The translations under genes were made by a program, and so were the position numbers. A stretch of 64,000 bases of DNA from Trileptium ribeirensis (lineage: Eukaryota; Nematoda; Enoplea; Enoplida; Thoracostomopsidae). The notes beneath the pieces are model-generated. The model saw nothing but the letters and a program-made list of their open reading frames with translations. It was not told the DNA's origin and made no database searches. Numbering within the stretch: the stretch's first letter is position 1; every line of letters begins with the position of its first letter. The stretch spans positions 18,956 through 82,955 of the forward strand of contig JASANE010007192.1 in the NCBI GenBank assembly GCA_030248225.1, written 5' to 3'. Of the stretch, positions 47,640-60,569 are shown one piece after another.

Positions 47640-48000
47640 TAGTTTACATTATATATGCCGAAATATGGGTTCAAGGTGAAACCCCCCGAGGCCTCGTACC
47701 CAACCCCCCAAGGCGCTGGTCTACACCGGCTTGAGGGGTCCACCCCACGCCACGCTTTCCGTCGCGCCCTTCAGGCGCGAAGAAAATTTTAGCCAAAATT
47801 GTCAAAAATAGGGTAAAAAAATTTGGCAAAATGGGGATAGAATTGGCAAAAATCGGTCCTAGGCAGATGGGTCCGTCAACTGAGCACCCCTTGGAGAACT
47901 TCCTTCCACCGAGGACTCATAACATAAACCGCCTGCGACGACGCCTTCTCTGCTGACGCCAGTACCCCCCTCGGAGCGTCAGCATGATTGGTTTTACGCA
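47640..48000. repeat. C-rich dispersed repeat, copy 2
   Basis: Block order resembles 45430-45760: ATATGCCGAA, ACCCCCCGAGGCCTCGTACC, CTGGTCTACACC-GCTTGAGGGGT, an AAATTGGCAAAA core, then a C-rich right half. Unclassified. Confidence 0.5.
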
Positions 48001-48033
48001 TTGCTCTTAGGGGTTTCGTTATCAAATTAGAAT

Positions 48034-48312
48034 TTGATTGTAGCAGAGTCAACTTTAGCTTATATAAAGATTGAAAATTCTAGCCTACCTTCGAGCGCAA
48101 ATCGCACGGTCGCTGATCCATACGGCAAAATTCGTGGCATGGGTATCCGCCAGCTTGGGCTTGCTGAAGTATTTGACGTGTTCGTGTCGACGAACAATAT
48201 TTGTCTCCGGCACACGTTGATGGACTACAATGCGTCCATGGTGTCCATTCGTCAAGAATGCAATGTTCTACAGTTGAAAATATATTTTAGCTTGTATATT
48301 TTAAGCGTCTGA
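48034..48312 (+). other. Coding-looking 92-codon ORF, unrecognised
   Basis: The part reading DPYGKIRGMGIRQLGLAEVFDVF to SIRQECNVLQ (about 48116-48275) has richer GC and an amino-acid mix more like protein than its surroundings. No family recognised and no convincing splice sites seen. Could be a decayed exon, transposon fragment or chance. Confidence 0.2.
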
Positions 48313-48414
48313 AATCGTAGCATATATATATATATCAGTTTATCCATGGCCAAATGAAACATTTAAAATATTCTCCAAATGTTCACCAATGACTGTGAAT
48401 TGATAATAAGTTTA

Positions 48415-48815
48415 GGCCCATTTCAACTTTAGGAGCCATACCAAACATCAACTGGTGCACGAAATTTATCAGCAAAAGTGAAACAATCTTGCCGATTCAA
48501 AACCAATAATCACACAACCCTTTAGAATGAGGGTTCTGGGGCAGACTTAGGCGTAGTACGTGGCTCATATAGGTACCTCAGCGTAGGCTAAGACTAAGGC
48601 TTAGGCTTAGTATGTCGAGAACGGGAAGCACTAAAGTTGATATGGGCTTCATCGGATATATGCTAAACCTAAGCACGAGCCTTAGCCTAAGCTAAGGTCC
48701 CTATACAACGCCTGCGCTAATTCTAAGACTAATTCGAGGGGCTACCGCCGGCCGCACCGAGGCACTAAGCTGTTCTATTTTTAAGAATATAACGTCACGC
48801 TCCTCAGCTTAACTT
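48415..48815. mobile_element. Two adjacent degenerate MITEs, CTAAGACTAAGG family
   Basis: First copy about 48415-48647: GGCCCATTTCAACTTTAGGA at left and CTAAAGTTGATATGGGC at right. The second, partial copy (about 48655-48815) carries CCTTAGCCTAAGCTAAGGTCC, AGCTGTTCTATTTTTAAGAA and a degenerate right end. No clear 8-bp duplications remain, so they are older or recombined. Confidence 0.65.
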
Positions 48816-49585
48816 GGAACCCAGAAGGATTTTGAGGGAATGGGGTAACGAAGCTTGAGCTCCCCGCTCCATGCTTGGATCCGGAATCGGTATCAGCGCT
48901 GGATTTAAGTCTACATAACTGCAATCATACAATTCTCTATATTGTAAATAATGTCAAATCAAGTATTTTCAAAACAAAAATATGGAGTATGCTGTTTATG
49001 AAAATTAAAGGTTTAGAGCAGTGATATAAAAATGCATCGGTGTTCTTAAAAATTAGTTATTTCTAGTCGTATTTTAACACTAAATAAATATTTAAATAAT
49101 AAAATTTAGCATTCTGTTGTTGGACAGACAGTTGTTGGTAACGAAGCTTGGTAAAAACAGCCAAATTTAACTCACAGCTATGCGAAACCACATTTTTGGC
49201 TACGATATGCTTTTTGTTTAACCAACTGGTATCGGGCAAACATTTATGCCTCAATTTTAAAAAGTATACCCTTTTTACTTTATTTCTCAAAGCACACAGG
49301 ATCATGATTTTATGTTCAATATCATAATGAAGATTGTTGGGGTTTTGACGCTGGGTGTATATATATTTGGACCCTATATTTGAACCCTATATATACTGAA
49401 AAGTATACTGCAAAAACTTGGAGTCAAATTTAGAGTACTGAGTCCAAGACCACAGAAACCACCCCAACTACCCTAAATGGGAGATCTTGAGCATGAAGAC
49501 ACTTCGTGTCTGATGCAAAAATGGAATATTTAATTAAAAATTTACTAAATGGGTTTCGGACGCTGTTGTCTATACAGTTTTATCT
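48816..49585. other. No gene seen
   Basis: AT-rich, nothing recognised. Confidence 0.5.
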
Positions 49586-50127
49586 GGGAACCTCGGACAC
49601 CGTTGCCTCTACTGTTCCATTGATGGCCTGGGACACCGTTGCCTCTACTATTCCATTAATGGCCTGGGACACCGGTGCCTCTACTCTTCCATTGATGGCC
49701 TGGGACACCGTTGCATCTACTGTTCCATTGATGGCCTGGGACACCGTTGAATCTACTATTCCATTAATGGCCTGGGACACCATTGCCTCTACTATTCCAT
49801 TGATGGCCTGGGACACCGTTGCATCTACTGTTCCATTGATGGCCTGGGACACCGGTGCCTCTACTATTCCATTAATGGCCTGGGACACCGGTGCCTCTAC
49901 TGTTCCATTGATGGCCTGGGACACCGTTGCATCTACTGTTCCATTGATGGCCTGGGACACCGTTGAATCTACTGTTCCATTGATGGCCTGGTACACCGTT
50001 GCCTATACTGTTCCATTGATGGCCTGGGACACCGTTGCCTGTACTGTTCTATTGATGGCCTGGGACACCGTTGCTTAATATGTTCCATTGATGGCCTGGG
50101 ACACCGGTGCCACTACTGTTCTATTGT
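49586..50127. repeat. 36-bp minisatellite, about 15 copies, open in frame
   Basis: The unit contains GGCCTGGGACACCGTTGCC then TCTACTGTTCCATTGAT. Because 36 is a multiple of three, both strands stay open: the plus strand encodes a 12-residue repeat (WDTVASTVPLMA) for most of 49506-50078. Variant positions change mostly at a few sites (GTT/GGT, GCC/GCA/GAA, ATT/GTT). There is no spacer between units. A short inverted relative is at 61730-61874. Confidence 0.95.
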
Positions 50128-50930
50128 AGCAGCGCTGCTAATTTCAACTTATTTGTCAGAGATGCGTTCAATGCAGGAATCTGTTTATTTCTTTACAAAG
50201 GAAACCCTACTTGAAACACTATACCTTTTAAATCTTCAAGATCGATTTATGATGAATACCTCGTGCACCAATATTACAAACTTTTGCTCACTGCCTCTGG
50301 AGTCATAGTTAATCATATTGAGCTACATCTTGATTTTAGTGGTCAGGTCCCAGCAAACGGTGAGCCGTCAAAATAAATTATTGAACTGCTGTTAAGAAAA
50401 CATCACTGATGATTTCTGATCGAAAAGATTTGACTATCCCTGAATTAACCTTTAGCTTTATGCTTCTGCCTATACGCTGTCCTTAAAAATTCCAAATATA
50501 TAGTTTGACTCTTTGAACTAGGGCGTGAAATATTTTTACCTCTATTTTACTATCGTGGTCCAATCAGATTTGAATAAATGCCTAGCCACATTTAGTATAC
50601 TGCTGCTACGTACTGCTTTAATAGAAAAAATACCACAAAAGTTAAAGTCAAATGGACTATATAACATCCCATTAAGCGACATTAAAGTTAATCTGACTTT
50701 TGAAACGATGTATACAGCTGTAGCTGAGATGGCAAAAATAGTTTAAGTATATATGAAGATTTTTTCATTTTGCCATTGAATGTGTTAATTCTAGGAGAGG
50801 TAATAAATAAAATTTACATGCAACTTAAGAGTTTGAGTTCCCAAACGGAGTTTAAGAATTAATTTAGCTACGCTTTCGTTAAAGTCATGGATCTCATTGA
50901 AAAATTTTTTTTCAGTACACCATTGTTGTG
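50128..50930. other. No gene recognised
   Basis: A 73-codon ORF (50525-50746) is unrecognised. No repeats noted. Confidence 0.4.
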
Positions 50931-51525
50931 CCTCTAAATTATATTAAGGTCCCTTTGGTAGAATTTAGAGCTACTCGCCTCTTTCCTCTACGACGGATTT
51001 TGCATACGGCAGCAAGAATTGTTTCTAGTACTCGTCGACATGACCATATAACTCCTGTCCTGAGGCAACTGCATTCGTTGCCCCTAGATGGACGAATAAA
51101 GTACAAAATTTTATTGGTGGTTTACAATGCTCTGACTACCAACACACCGTCATACATCGTAGACATGCTAAACCAGTCATCAATGGCACGTCATACTAAT
51201 GAACGAACACTTCGGATTGATGTAATCAGAAACGATAGTTTTTGTTATTTGGGACCCTCAGAATGGAACAATTTACCAAGTGCCCTCCAAAATCCAAATC
51301 TTGATGTTATTAACTTTAAAGCAAAACTAAAAACATTTCTGCTCCCACCTGCATGACATTGAATTTTACGACATGATTATATGATATTACTTTTCTAGAC
51401 AATATTTGTGACTATGTAACAATCATGACTATGTTTCGGAATATTATATACTATCCTGCGCTTTTGTCAGGGTTTTGCCAAAAAGGCGCGTAACAAATGT
51501 TTTTATTATTATTATTATTATATAT
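50931..51525 (+). mobile_element. 5'-truncated CR1-like LINE: ORF2 C-terminus and 3' tail
   Basis: Open frame to the stop at about 51354 encodes the ORF2 C-terminal domain typical of CR1-like LINEs: RRILHTAARIV, HDHITPVLRQLHSLPLDGRIKYKILLVVYNAL, PSYIVDML, RNDSFCYLGPSEWNNLP and FKAKLKTFLL. The 3' UTR holds a GCGC-TTTT/AAAA-GGCGC stem (about 51460-51490) and ends in an ATT microsatellite (about 51501-51521), the usual LINE 3' end. 5'-truncated, hence dead on arrival. Frame intact over its length, so younger than the relic at 1850-5933; whether it is the same family is unproven. Confidence 0.85.
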
Positions 51526-52732
51526 CGCAGGTGCTTAGCATTGCCTAGCGTTCCCCATCTCACGTATTTTTTTGCATAACGTCCCAACGTATTGTACATA
51601 TATATAACCATTTCAGATTTTATGCTGCTGGCATTCGTATCGCTGACGTGCTGCGGTGTGTTTTTGCATCGCCATTGTAGCAAATTTCTCGGTTTGTGCT
51701 AGAATGTTTTGACTACATCAGAAGTTTTCAGCCGTTTCGATATTTGATGCTACCGAAGATATGCAAGTGGTGTGGTGGTTCGCAAAAAAAGAATTGTTAA
51801 ATGCGGCGTAGGACTTGATGACGCTAATAAGCGTATATTCTGTTTTAAAATGTTAACATAAAATTGCGCAATTTATTTGTTACAGTTTGCTTGTTTCCGA
51901 TGAAATTTTTATACTAATTTTGAGAATTCCAACTTAATTGCAGGATTTCGTAAAAAGAAAACTACTCGTGTTGCTGTGAACTTGTAGCATCGAACGATTT
52001 TAATAAGCCGCCGCCATCGCTGTTTTTTGCAAGTTGTTTTTTGCAAGGAAATTTAAAGTTTGCAAACAACGATGCTAGTTAGCTTTATGATCCGACCTAA
52101 AACATGCGAAGTAAGCTGTTGTGAGGGTAGTGTTGTAATGCAGGAGTATGGTCATAATTTAATAAATCTTATCGATGTTTAGTGTCTGGGACAATTTTCA
52201 GCCTACGGTAGTACATGTCAATACCTGCTAACTCTGTGTTCAACAACTTTTAGTCTAAATATAGTGGTGTTAGCCTTTTGTAGGAATCAGCTAGTTTAAA
52301 GGATTGAACGGCGGCACCAAAATGCAATTGATTAGATGAATCTGTTTCCTCTTGTGTTTGGTTACACACATTTTTGCAGTTCAAATGAATGGGATGATAG
52401 GAGAATTGTTATGAAGTTTGTATGCGAATTTCAGCTGATTGCTTTACTATTAATTTTCTTTGTATTTGTAACAGGCGTAATAAAATTTAGACGAGCTGGT
52501 AAAATGTTACGTCACATAATAATTGTTAAACCTATGAGAAAAATTTATAAACTGGTACCCCTTTTTCAGCCTTGCGGCAACGTTAAACCTGAATGTAACG
52601 ATATGACAGCATGAATTTTAGGAATTAGCTATATTTGATGTCCCGTAACCAGCAGATGATCGTTGCCGAATCATGATTTTTAAAAATATCTTGTTTGTCT
52701 TAATAAGTGAACTAATTTATCCAGTTTTTTTG
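51526..52732. other. No gene recognised
   Basis: The 92-codon ORF at 52336-52614 has a hydrophobic stretch (about residues 33-50) but no recognised family; it is probably chance in AT-rich DNA. Confidence 0.4.
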
Positions 52733-52891
52733 TTCTAAGTAACTTTGAGGGTCCTAAGTGTAATGCATGCCATGGCATTTACAATATACTGAGCCTAAGT
52801 CGGGGGAGGCGGGATTTTGCCGTACCCCCAAATCCTTCTGCTCTAAGTTGTTCCTTCTTAACGAAATATTGTAACACCACTTAGGGTTATC
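52733..52891. mobile_element. Degenerate MITE, CTAAGACTAAGG family
   Basis: Shares GCATGCCATGGCATTTACAATATACTGAGCCTAAGTCGGGGG-type blocks and AAGTTGTTCCTTCTTAACG with 43697-43901. The ends are too diverged to define a target duplication. Confidence 0.6.
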
Positions 52892-54093
52892 TCTTGTATC
52901 GAGATAGGTGGTACTATATTGCCTAGTTGCGATATGCATGCTCGAGAAAAATCAGTCCGGTTTATGGTGTTTGTAGCCTCTAGCTTATAAATTGGCTTTG
53001 AGCAGATTTTATCGGTTTCTCCTAATATACTCAAAATGCTAATGCCACAAATACATCAAATATCATAATCAGCCAGAGGTACGAAAAAACTGAATAATCC
53101 TTTTATGGATACAATATAATAGTGTCTAACAGCAGCCTCTATCTGGAACCAAAAGCGATAGATTATATTGTTGCTATTATAAATTGGGACTGGTTGATGC
53201 AAAATGGTTTTAATTTGCATAGTGGTTGTATTGTTCAGATAATAAACGTCACAGCGTCAATGTTGTCATAAGTTCCTTACGCCGTGAAAATAGTGCCTAG
53301 TTCTGTATTTGGCTAAATTTCTTTTTACTTCGCCTGTGGTTAACGAGTCAAGAACAAGGGTACAAAAACTCAGAAGGTATACAATTTTTGTTGAGGAAGT
53401 GGATGGTTTTGCAGTTTCATTTAGCTACACTTTACTTCTGTTGGGTCTCGATTTGAAAATCTACAAATTCGTTCGAGAATCGTGAATGGCCTAATAGAAT
53501 TGTTCGGTTGTTCTTTTTTACATTAAAGCGCGGGAATTTTAGAAAGATTTAACGCATTTCAGGAGGATTGGTAAAATTATAGTAAATATGCTCAAAGTGA
53601 ATTACTCCCTAAAATGGGTCACTTTGGAGTTTAAAAAATATATATAAAACGTTCCTTTTAAGATTTATGATGAATCTGTAGAAAGTACCGAGTTTTGTTT
53701 CCACGTGAATTTTTTTGCTGCACGCAGACGGTGTCAAAATCGCTAATAAAGCAGAATGGCCAAGCCGCGAATTTAAGTGAGATACAAACTTCACAATTTA
53801 TTCCTTGTTTCATAAACACACTCATTAATCACGATTTATTCTTGAATTTGGGTATTATTTTTTTACGTCGATTGAATCTTTATACAGTCTGTAGATCAGT
53901 ATAGCACAAAGCTAGATTTTCGACATTGCAACCGTTATACATTACTTTGCATTCACCATATCGGGGATCAAACCTTGGGTCAGTGATCAAGACTTAAAGT
54001 GAATTATGTTTAAGTGGCTTCCCAATGGGGAGCTGTTGGTATACCCGAAATAAAAGATTTCAGGGCAGTATTTGTCAGAAGTAATCATATATA
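52892..54093. other. No gene recognised
   Basis: A minus-strand stretch near 53950-54055 has a box-B-like GGTTTGATCCCC but no convincing box A. Otherwise featureless. Confidence 0.4.
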
Positions 54094-54210
54094 CCTAGGA
54101 GTCGACGGCCCGTCGGCTTAAAGAGAGTAGGCCTCCGCCACCGACGATTTTTTCTTGCCAATGTTTACTTTATTTGCTATTCTTTTGACTTGGGAGGTCC
54201 GACTCCTAGG
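54094..54210. mobile_element. Short palindromic MITE (CCTAGGAGTC ends)
   Basis: CCTAGGAGTCGAC at 54094-54106 and GTCCGACTCCTAGG at 54197-54210 are inverted. An inner CGGCCCGTCGG is also palindromic. 117 bp, non-coding; target duplication not evident. Confidence 0.65.
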
Positions 54211-57200
54211 TGTGTCAACCCCCCCATCGGAATGACACAGAATAAACCGCAGGTTAGACTAACTATGATCAGTTATGAATTTGAAATTGATCTCATTTCG
54301 AGCCTATTCTCCACTAGTAGTTTCTGAGGAAGACCATTACAGTCGAATTTACTCTCGTTTGCGATATCAATATAGAAGAGATGAAAACATGTTTGGGCGG
54401 AAAACAGTCTGATTGTTGTTGTCATTTGTGTCCGTTTACAGGCGTCAGAAGGAGCGCGGTTAGGTGGGGCGGTTTTGCACCTCCACCTTTTACTGATTAA
54501 TGCCAAAAAATAACTAATGGTTTTATTGAATAACATGAAATTAATGAGTGATCGCTGCGCTACTGAGCTTGCGACGGCCTTCCTCCTTGTAAATAAATAG
54601 TCCCTCTTGATACAAGCGGTGCAACAGCAAAATAATTTTAATCCGTTAACCGAGCTCATAAGCTATTTGCTAAGCTTCATACTGATGACCCAGTTATCTT
54701 TAAAGCAATGCTGCTAAACTTACTGGCTCAGCATGACTATCTAGTCGCGAGCGACATTAATAACCCCGCAAAGAATTGGTGGATGTAACTAACTTTCGCT
54801 GTGGTGCGATCAACTAACACGTGCTAAGGAGCGCGCTGGTGTTTGTACTGGGTGAGTTGTAGAACCTTCGCAATTAAAAAACACTAAATTCCCGCTGCTT
54901 GGGCTTGAAACATTAGAACGCGTACACTTGTTTGGATCAAATCGTTAAATTATAATTATAAGCTCCCATAAGGACACCAATAATAACCTAGTTCTGTAGC
55001 TGCTTCAAAATATACGAATTTAAAAAGTTCTTGAGAAATCGATAAGCTTACGCAACAATCTTCACATGTTAGATATGTCAGGTATAAAACTAATAAAAGT
55101 GTACTCTGTGTGACAGTTATATATTAGCAGATTTTAAATCATTCTGTGACAGCCGTTTCTTTCATGTGCCAATCAATTTAATACCAAATCTCACTTAAGA
55201 TTATTGTAAACTGACTTTGCTTGTAAAATTTATTCGCAATCTTAAGTCGATCACCAAAATACAAAGAAGCGACAGTAAGTAAAATATAATGTTCACAAAT
55301 TTAAAACTTGTAGGTCGTGATTGCAAGGTTGTTCGTCGTGTTTGCTTTTCCAAAAACGGAAGCTTTTTTTTTAAATCGTAACTTTAGTTACCAAACAGAT
55401 TATCTTATCGTGCGCTTGATATGTTTTGTCGAATACTACAGCTTTAATATGTAGTGGATGTCTGTAAACCATTCCTAAGCTCGACAGTAAATGGGGGCGT
55501 TATTAAAGGAACAAAATGTTTTAGGTCAATATGTTTAATGCCTATAAAACATCGTGGCGCAGTTTTTGAAAACCGAGCATGGATAGAATACCATTTTAAA
55601 TTGTAGATAAACTAAGGGTTTGTTTATTGTATAAATGGTACACAAATTACGGAACTAGATGTCTATATACCTCTTGCAATACATATCTTTTAAAAAACGT
55701 TCGAGCGTTTATGCTTGCAATTGATAAAAGGTTAATCAAAATCTAACCTATCACTCGACTAAAGCTGTTTCGTGCACAGAGTGTCAAATGGTTCCAAGTA
55801 CATTGTAAAACATTCTGCTAGTTGAGTTGGTGGTATGTTTTTTGAACCTACAACATTACGCAACTGTTTCCGAACCTGGGCACCAGGTCCAATGAAGCTT
55901 AGTAGCTAGTCTACAGGCCAAGCAGCCAAACGATTTTGACCAATTGATTGACTTACACATCAAAAGTCTGTTTAGCGTTACATTCGAAACACACATTTAC
56001 TCATGCAGGAAAATATTTTAAGCAGTGAACTACGAAGCTCATGCGATTATATCAATATTATGATAATTCGATCCTATGTACAACTATATATGATTCATTC
56101 ACTCAAATTTAGTTATGCAGTATCCAGTTTACAATGCACATGTCTTGTTTCAAATACGTCTAGCTAAAAATGTTTACCCACACACGAAAACTGAGACCTA
56201 CAAGAACAATAATTGAACCTACGTAATTATTAGTTGATTAAGCTATACTACCGTCAATGGTTGTCAATTAGAATATGGCTTCGAAAGTATGCTAGTAAAC
56301 TACCGGTGAGTCTTAGACTAAATACAGTCGGAATATTACAAAATCTTCTCAAGGTAGGAATATATCAACACGCGATACTACGCCGATTGGAATGTAATAG
56401 GATATGTCAATCTTTAGCCGACGTATTTTGCATTTTGAGATACATTTTACGTAAAATTTATTATTTAGACAGTTCGTATGTCAAACACTCATATTTAGTT
56501 ATTTGATGTAGCTGCCATTCTTATTAATTGGTATTTTTATAATAGGTATTTCGTTAGTGGTATTTTTCGTGACGTTAAGTACATTTCTTCCAATGATGTA
56601 TTTAACGGTCTGCATATTCATTTATGTGTTTTGGTATGACTTGAAATCTATTTCACACTTTTAGACAGTATCTCCCCTGTAGCAAAATAACAACGCACGT
56701 GCAATCTTCTAGAATACCATGTAGATAAATTTCGATGTTGCTCGAATTTTCACAGAATATGAGTCATGCGGCTGACTCAAATTGTTAACGCCCATCAAAT
56801 AATTTTCATCACGGAACAACAGTATGAAAACTCTGTTTATGCGCTCAAACGGGACTCAATACCTAAACCTGCCAAAGACCCTGCTCAGGTTTCGCGTTTT
56901 TGTTTACTTACTGCGTTAGTAGGCGTATCGACTTCATGCAAATTATATTAATGTGTTGCCCGTAAGCAGCATATTTATAATGCTGACTTGATATTTTGGA
57001 TGATATAGGAGCGGAATTAAACCGGAATCATTGGGTAAAACAGTGGTCTTCGTATCGCTTAAGAGCGTCTATAGCAATTTGAGCACATATTAAAGCTGGT
57101 TAGAATATTGGTCCTCTATGTCCATTCATTCCCGTTCAAATCCATATTTTTTCTTTCCATGTCGACCAGCTATATAGAACCATTTTTCTGAAACCTGAAA

Positions 57201-59235
57201 GATTTCTGCATAAATCTTTGAAAGCTCTGTATAGAACAGTGAAAATAGACAAAGGTTTTCGCGATTCCATCGTGTAGACTATAGAAATTTTTTTACATCA
57301 CGTACAGGAACGAACCTTGTTGTCCTAGGATGTTGTAAGTCGATATTTCAAAATACCCGTTTAATTTTGAACATACATCAATGCAGGTTTTTAGCACATA
57401 TGCAAACACAGTCCAAAAAAATTTTTTTTACCCGATCCATCAAGCGATGGTAAAGTGTAAATAAACTACAAACTTGCAGTTATAATATTTTAGACGTTAT
57501 AATATGGTTATTACGTGAATTTTGTTATTGCGCATACATCTGCATTTTACGAATACCATATTGAAGAGGCGAATAGTGAGCAATCATTACACAATTATAA
57601 CTTCAAACGGTTTAATTGTCTTGATCTCAATCGTAGGACCGTGTCAAGTAAGTTATTATTTTTCGCCAATAAACTAGGCAGTATATAGTCCCATGGGTGC
57701 ATTTATTGATGCATTGATTGACAAATAATACGAAGATTACCAAATGGTTCCTATTCGGGTAATATAACGACATATGTTTGGTTTAAGTCTCCTAGTTTTG
57801 AGCACAAGAGCCTACGACCATTAAAAGCCATTTACTTTTAATCGATAGGAGATTAAAAGGAGAAGATATGCCAGTACAGCTGAGTTTAATAGCAGTACGT
57901 CTCCGGCTATTCGATCTGGGCTAAAAGCGATAATTACCTGCAGCGCAATAACTCTGCAATCAGTATTTAATCTACTACGCCTTCTACGTAGTAACTTAAT
58001 TTAATTTATATATTACGAACACACATGTGACAATAGCAACTTCGCCTGATTTTGGTGATGAAGCTATGGATATAGACATACCGAAAGCTTGGAATTTTTT
58101 TATTGCCTCCCTTTAAGCGAATTGTTCTGAGTTTTGCACTCATCTTGGCTCCGAACGTGAGTTGCTCAATCACTGCTTGTGAAACTGCAAGGGTAGACAT
58201 GGTTCTCACCTTCAATTTTTTTGAAACACATTTAAGGATAGCGATGCTAAATTTATATGTATAAGGATATACATCAATATATGTATATGACAACCAAGTA
58301 TAAAAGGTTACAAATCTACATTTTTGGGCGATCTATCCCTTCATTGCTCTGATCTTTAACTTTGGAAATGAAAAAATATTTGCACTTCAAAACGATTCAA
58401 TGGCCAAAGAGGCACTGTTTCTGTGTTATGTCCTCATATGGGTTTCGAGTATCTGAGGCCTCTCACTTGTTTTGTTTTAGGATGCATAGCTACGATCCCA
58501 ATATATCCGAATCTCAGTAATTTTGAATTTTCGTAGCCAGTTATATTTCAGATGAGCGGATGCGAACTCTTGGTTAATGTTTTAACAGTTTAACAATTAC
58601 GACGTGGAAGTTGTCTGTTTACATAGTTTTCCTGCTTCTAAGCAAAGAATTATAAACGCTTTAGGATCTGCTGATAGATATTCAACATTACAGTGCCTCA
58701 AAACCTATATAGATTTAACTACATTCTCCAAGAAATAATTTCCGATCTTAAGTATGGCTCATGTCCAGTTTTGCCTCTACTTTCTGGCCCGTTAGGGTTT
58801 TGAAAACGTTGACTGTAGGATACTGCAAAATGGGGCGGTTGGTCATGTCACCTTAGGTTTGGTGCATGAACTAAGCTAGGATTTCAACAGATCTATTGCA
58901 TCACTTTTACATTTAATACGGTATGTATTCACTCACGAAAATATTCAGTTGACACGAACAACAAGTGAAAGTGTCAATTATAGGTAAATCCCACGAGTCC
59001 TTTACCACTGTACAAAATTCTTTAAAATTTGTAGGTAAAACTTTGGTTATTCTGCTACTCTGGTGTTTGGCGCGTTGAAGTCGTAGTGTGATCGTGTATC
59101 GTATTAATTTCTGGGATCAATACTGGTTATACTAACGCCTCTCAATAGTTCGTGTGGTGTTTGCCTTATCAGGGTAAATGAATGTGTTCCTTCTATTATT
59201 TTATAATTAAGGGATAGACCGTAATAAGTGATCGT
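54211..59235. other. Five kilobases without a recognisable gene
   Basis: Short ORFs (54273-54659 minus, 56234-56506 plus, 58006-58293 minus) match no family I recognise and lack supporting splice sites or composition. No tandem repeats or clear transposon ends were noticed. Could hold untranslated or intronic sequence of a neighbouring gene. Confidence 0.4.
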
Positions 59236-60448
59236 TCAGATTTTTACGAACGGTTGTTCCGCGTTTTCACTTTTCATGAGTAGTGTGAAATAAGTGTTTT
59301 GCTTAATTTTTTCAACTATTATTCACATGGAGATGTGTGCATTCACCACTTATGGAATGGTTTAGATTATGGTGCTGTCAGTACGGCTATTTATCTGAAC
59401 AGGTACCTTATTACAGTAGCTGCTATATTGGACACAATCTTATACGCGTCCTGTGTAAAGTAAATATTGTCCGTTAAGTGGTTGCATGGTCAGTGGGATC
59501 ATTTTGAGCTTGGCTGCCCATTACCCTTCCAGTATTTAGGTAGTCTTCATTTGGCGAAAAATTGTTCGAAGGCATTTGATTCTGATTTTATGCAATTTAA
59601 AACACAGATTCGCAAGACGATCGTACGATAGGTGTTGGCAGTCTGTCATAGACTTTAGAAATTATTAAGCTCAGATGTAATGTTGGGTTACTAAACGGAT
59701 ACCTAACCAGTTATGTGCACTTCCGAACATAATTTGTTTTGGACATCGACAATGTTATAACGCATGTGACATTGTTCATGACAAAGCATGTATAAATAAT
59801 GATCATACGTCTGTTCGTATGCCAACATGCGTGCATGCATCTCTTACGTGTGTATATGTATATGTGCATGTATGCGGTAAAACGTGTGTATGTGTATTCA
59901 TGTGTTTATCGGTATGTATACACATATGTGTATTTTGATATTTTTGGCATTCTTAATTTAGTTGCCAGTTTTTTTAAACCAATTTGAAATAATTTTTAGC
60001 GTTTTTAACATAAAATTTTTAGATGTTGTTCTTTACTCTAAACTATCGTCAACGTAAAGCGATTTTACTTTACACTGGCATTTTATAAAGTTGTTTTTAG
60101 ATCCTCAAAATCATTTTATTTGAATGGCAACATGAAGAAATTGTTGAAAAATTTGACAGTTTTTCCGCTAAAAAAATAACCAAATTCTTCGAATTAACGC
60201 TGGCGGGGAGTGTTGCGAAGAAATTTTTTTGCAATAACGCTAAATGTGAAACTGAGTGGTTGGCTTCAATTGTCGCTAATTTTAGATACTTTTTGATATC
60301 AAAAGTCGAAAACATAGAAAAATCGCTTGCATGCGATGGGCCTCTAAAATAACTAGAGCGGAGATTCTGGTAAACAAGACCACACAAGATTTCGAACAAT
60401 TCTAGGAATAGCACCCAGCGATCTAGGTTTCCCAGACAGCTCAGTAGG

Positions 60449-60508
60449 TATAAAAGATTAAGTCAGGCACTGATCAGGGCCTCAGTCTCAAAGTGCCGAT
60501 TTACTGGT
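60449..60508 (+). promoter_or_regulatory. Putative promoter and first splice donor in the left arm
   Basis: TATAAAAG (60449-60456), then an initiator-like TCAGTCT (60482-60488) about 33 bp downstream, then CTG/GTAAGT with the donor at 60507. This would make a leader of about 23 nt. The same three elements are kept in the right arm despite substitutions around them. Function is inferred from spacing only. Confidence 0.45.
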
Positions 60509-60569
60509 AAGTATTCACTTTATTCTTACGACCAAGCGGTCTCCTCTATAACTTAAACACTTTTGCGAG

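Noticed and set aside
49586..50127. CRISPR-like array of 36-bp repeats
   Set aside because: Repeats abut with no spacers, there are no cas genes, and the DNA is eukaryotic with spliced genes; it is a minisatellite.
52336..52614. 92-codon ORF with a hydrophobic segment
   Set aside because: A hydrophobic stretch is common in AT-rich random frames; no family or transcript signals.
53950..54055. A third tRNA-like segment on the minus strand
   Set aside because: Only a box-B-like word; box A and stems are not convincing.
54273..54659. 128-codon minus-strand ORF
   Set aside because: No recognised domain and composition like the surrounding DNA.
59799..59987. ORFs rich in Val-Tyr or His-Thr in the inverted arms
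   Set aside because: Translations of the TG/CA-rich microsatellite-like stretch.
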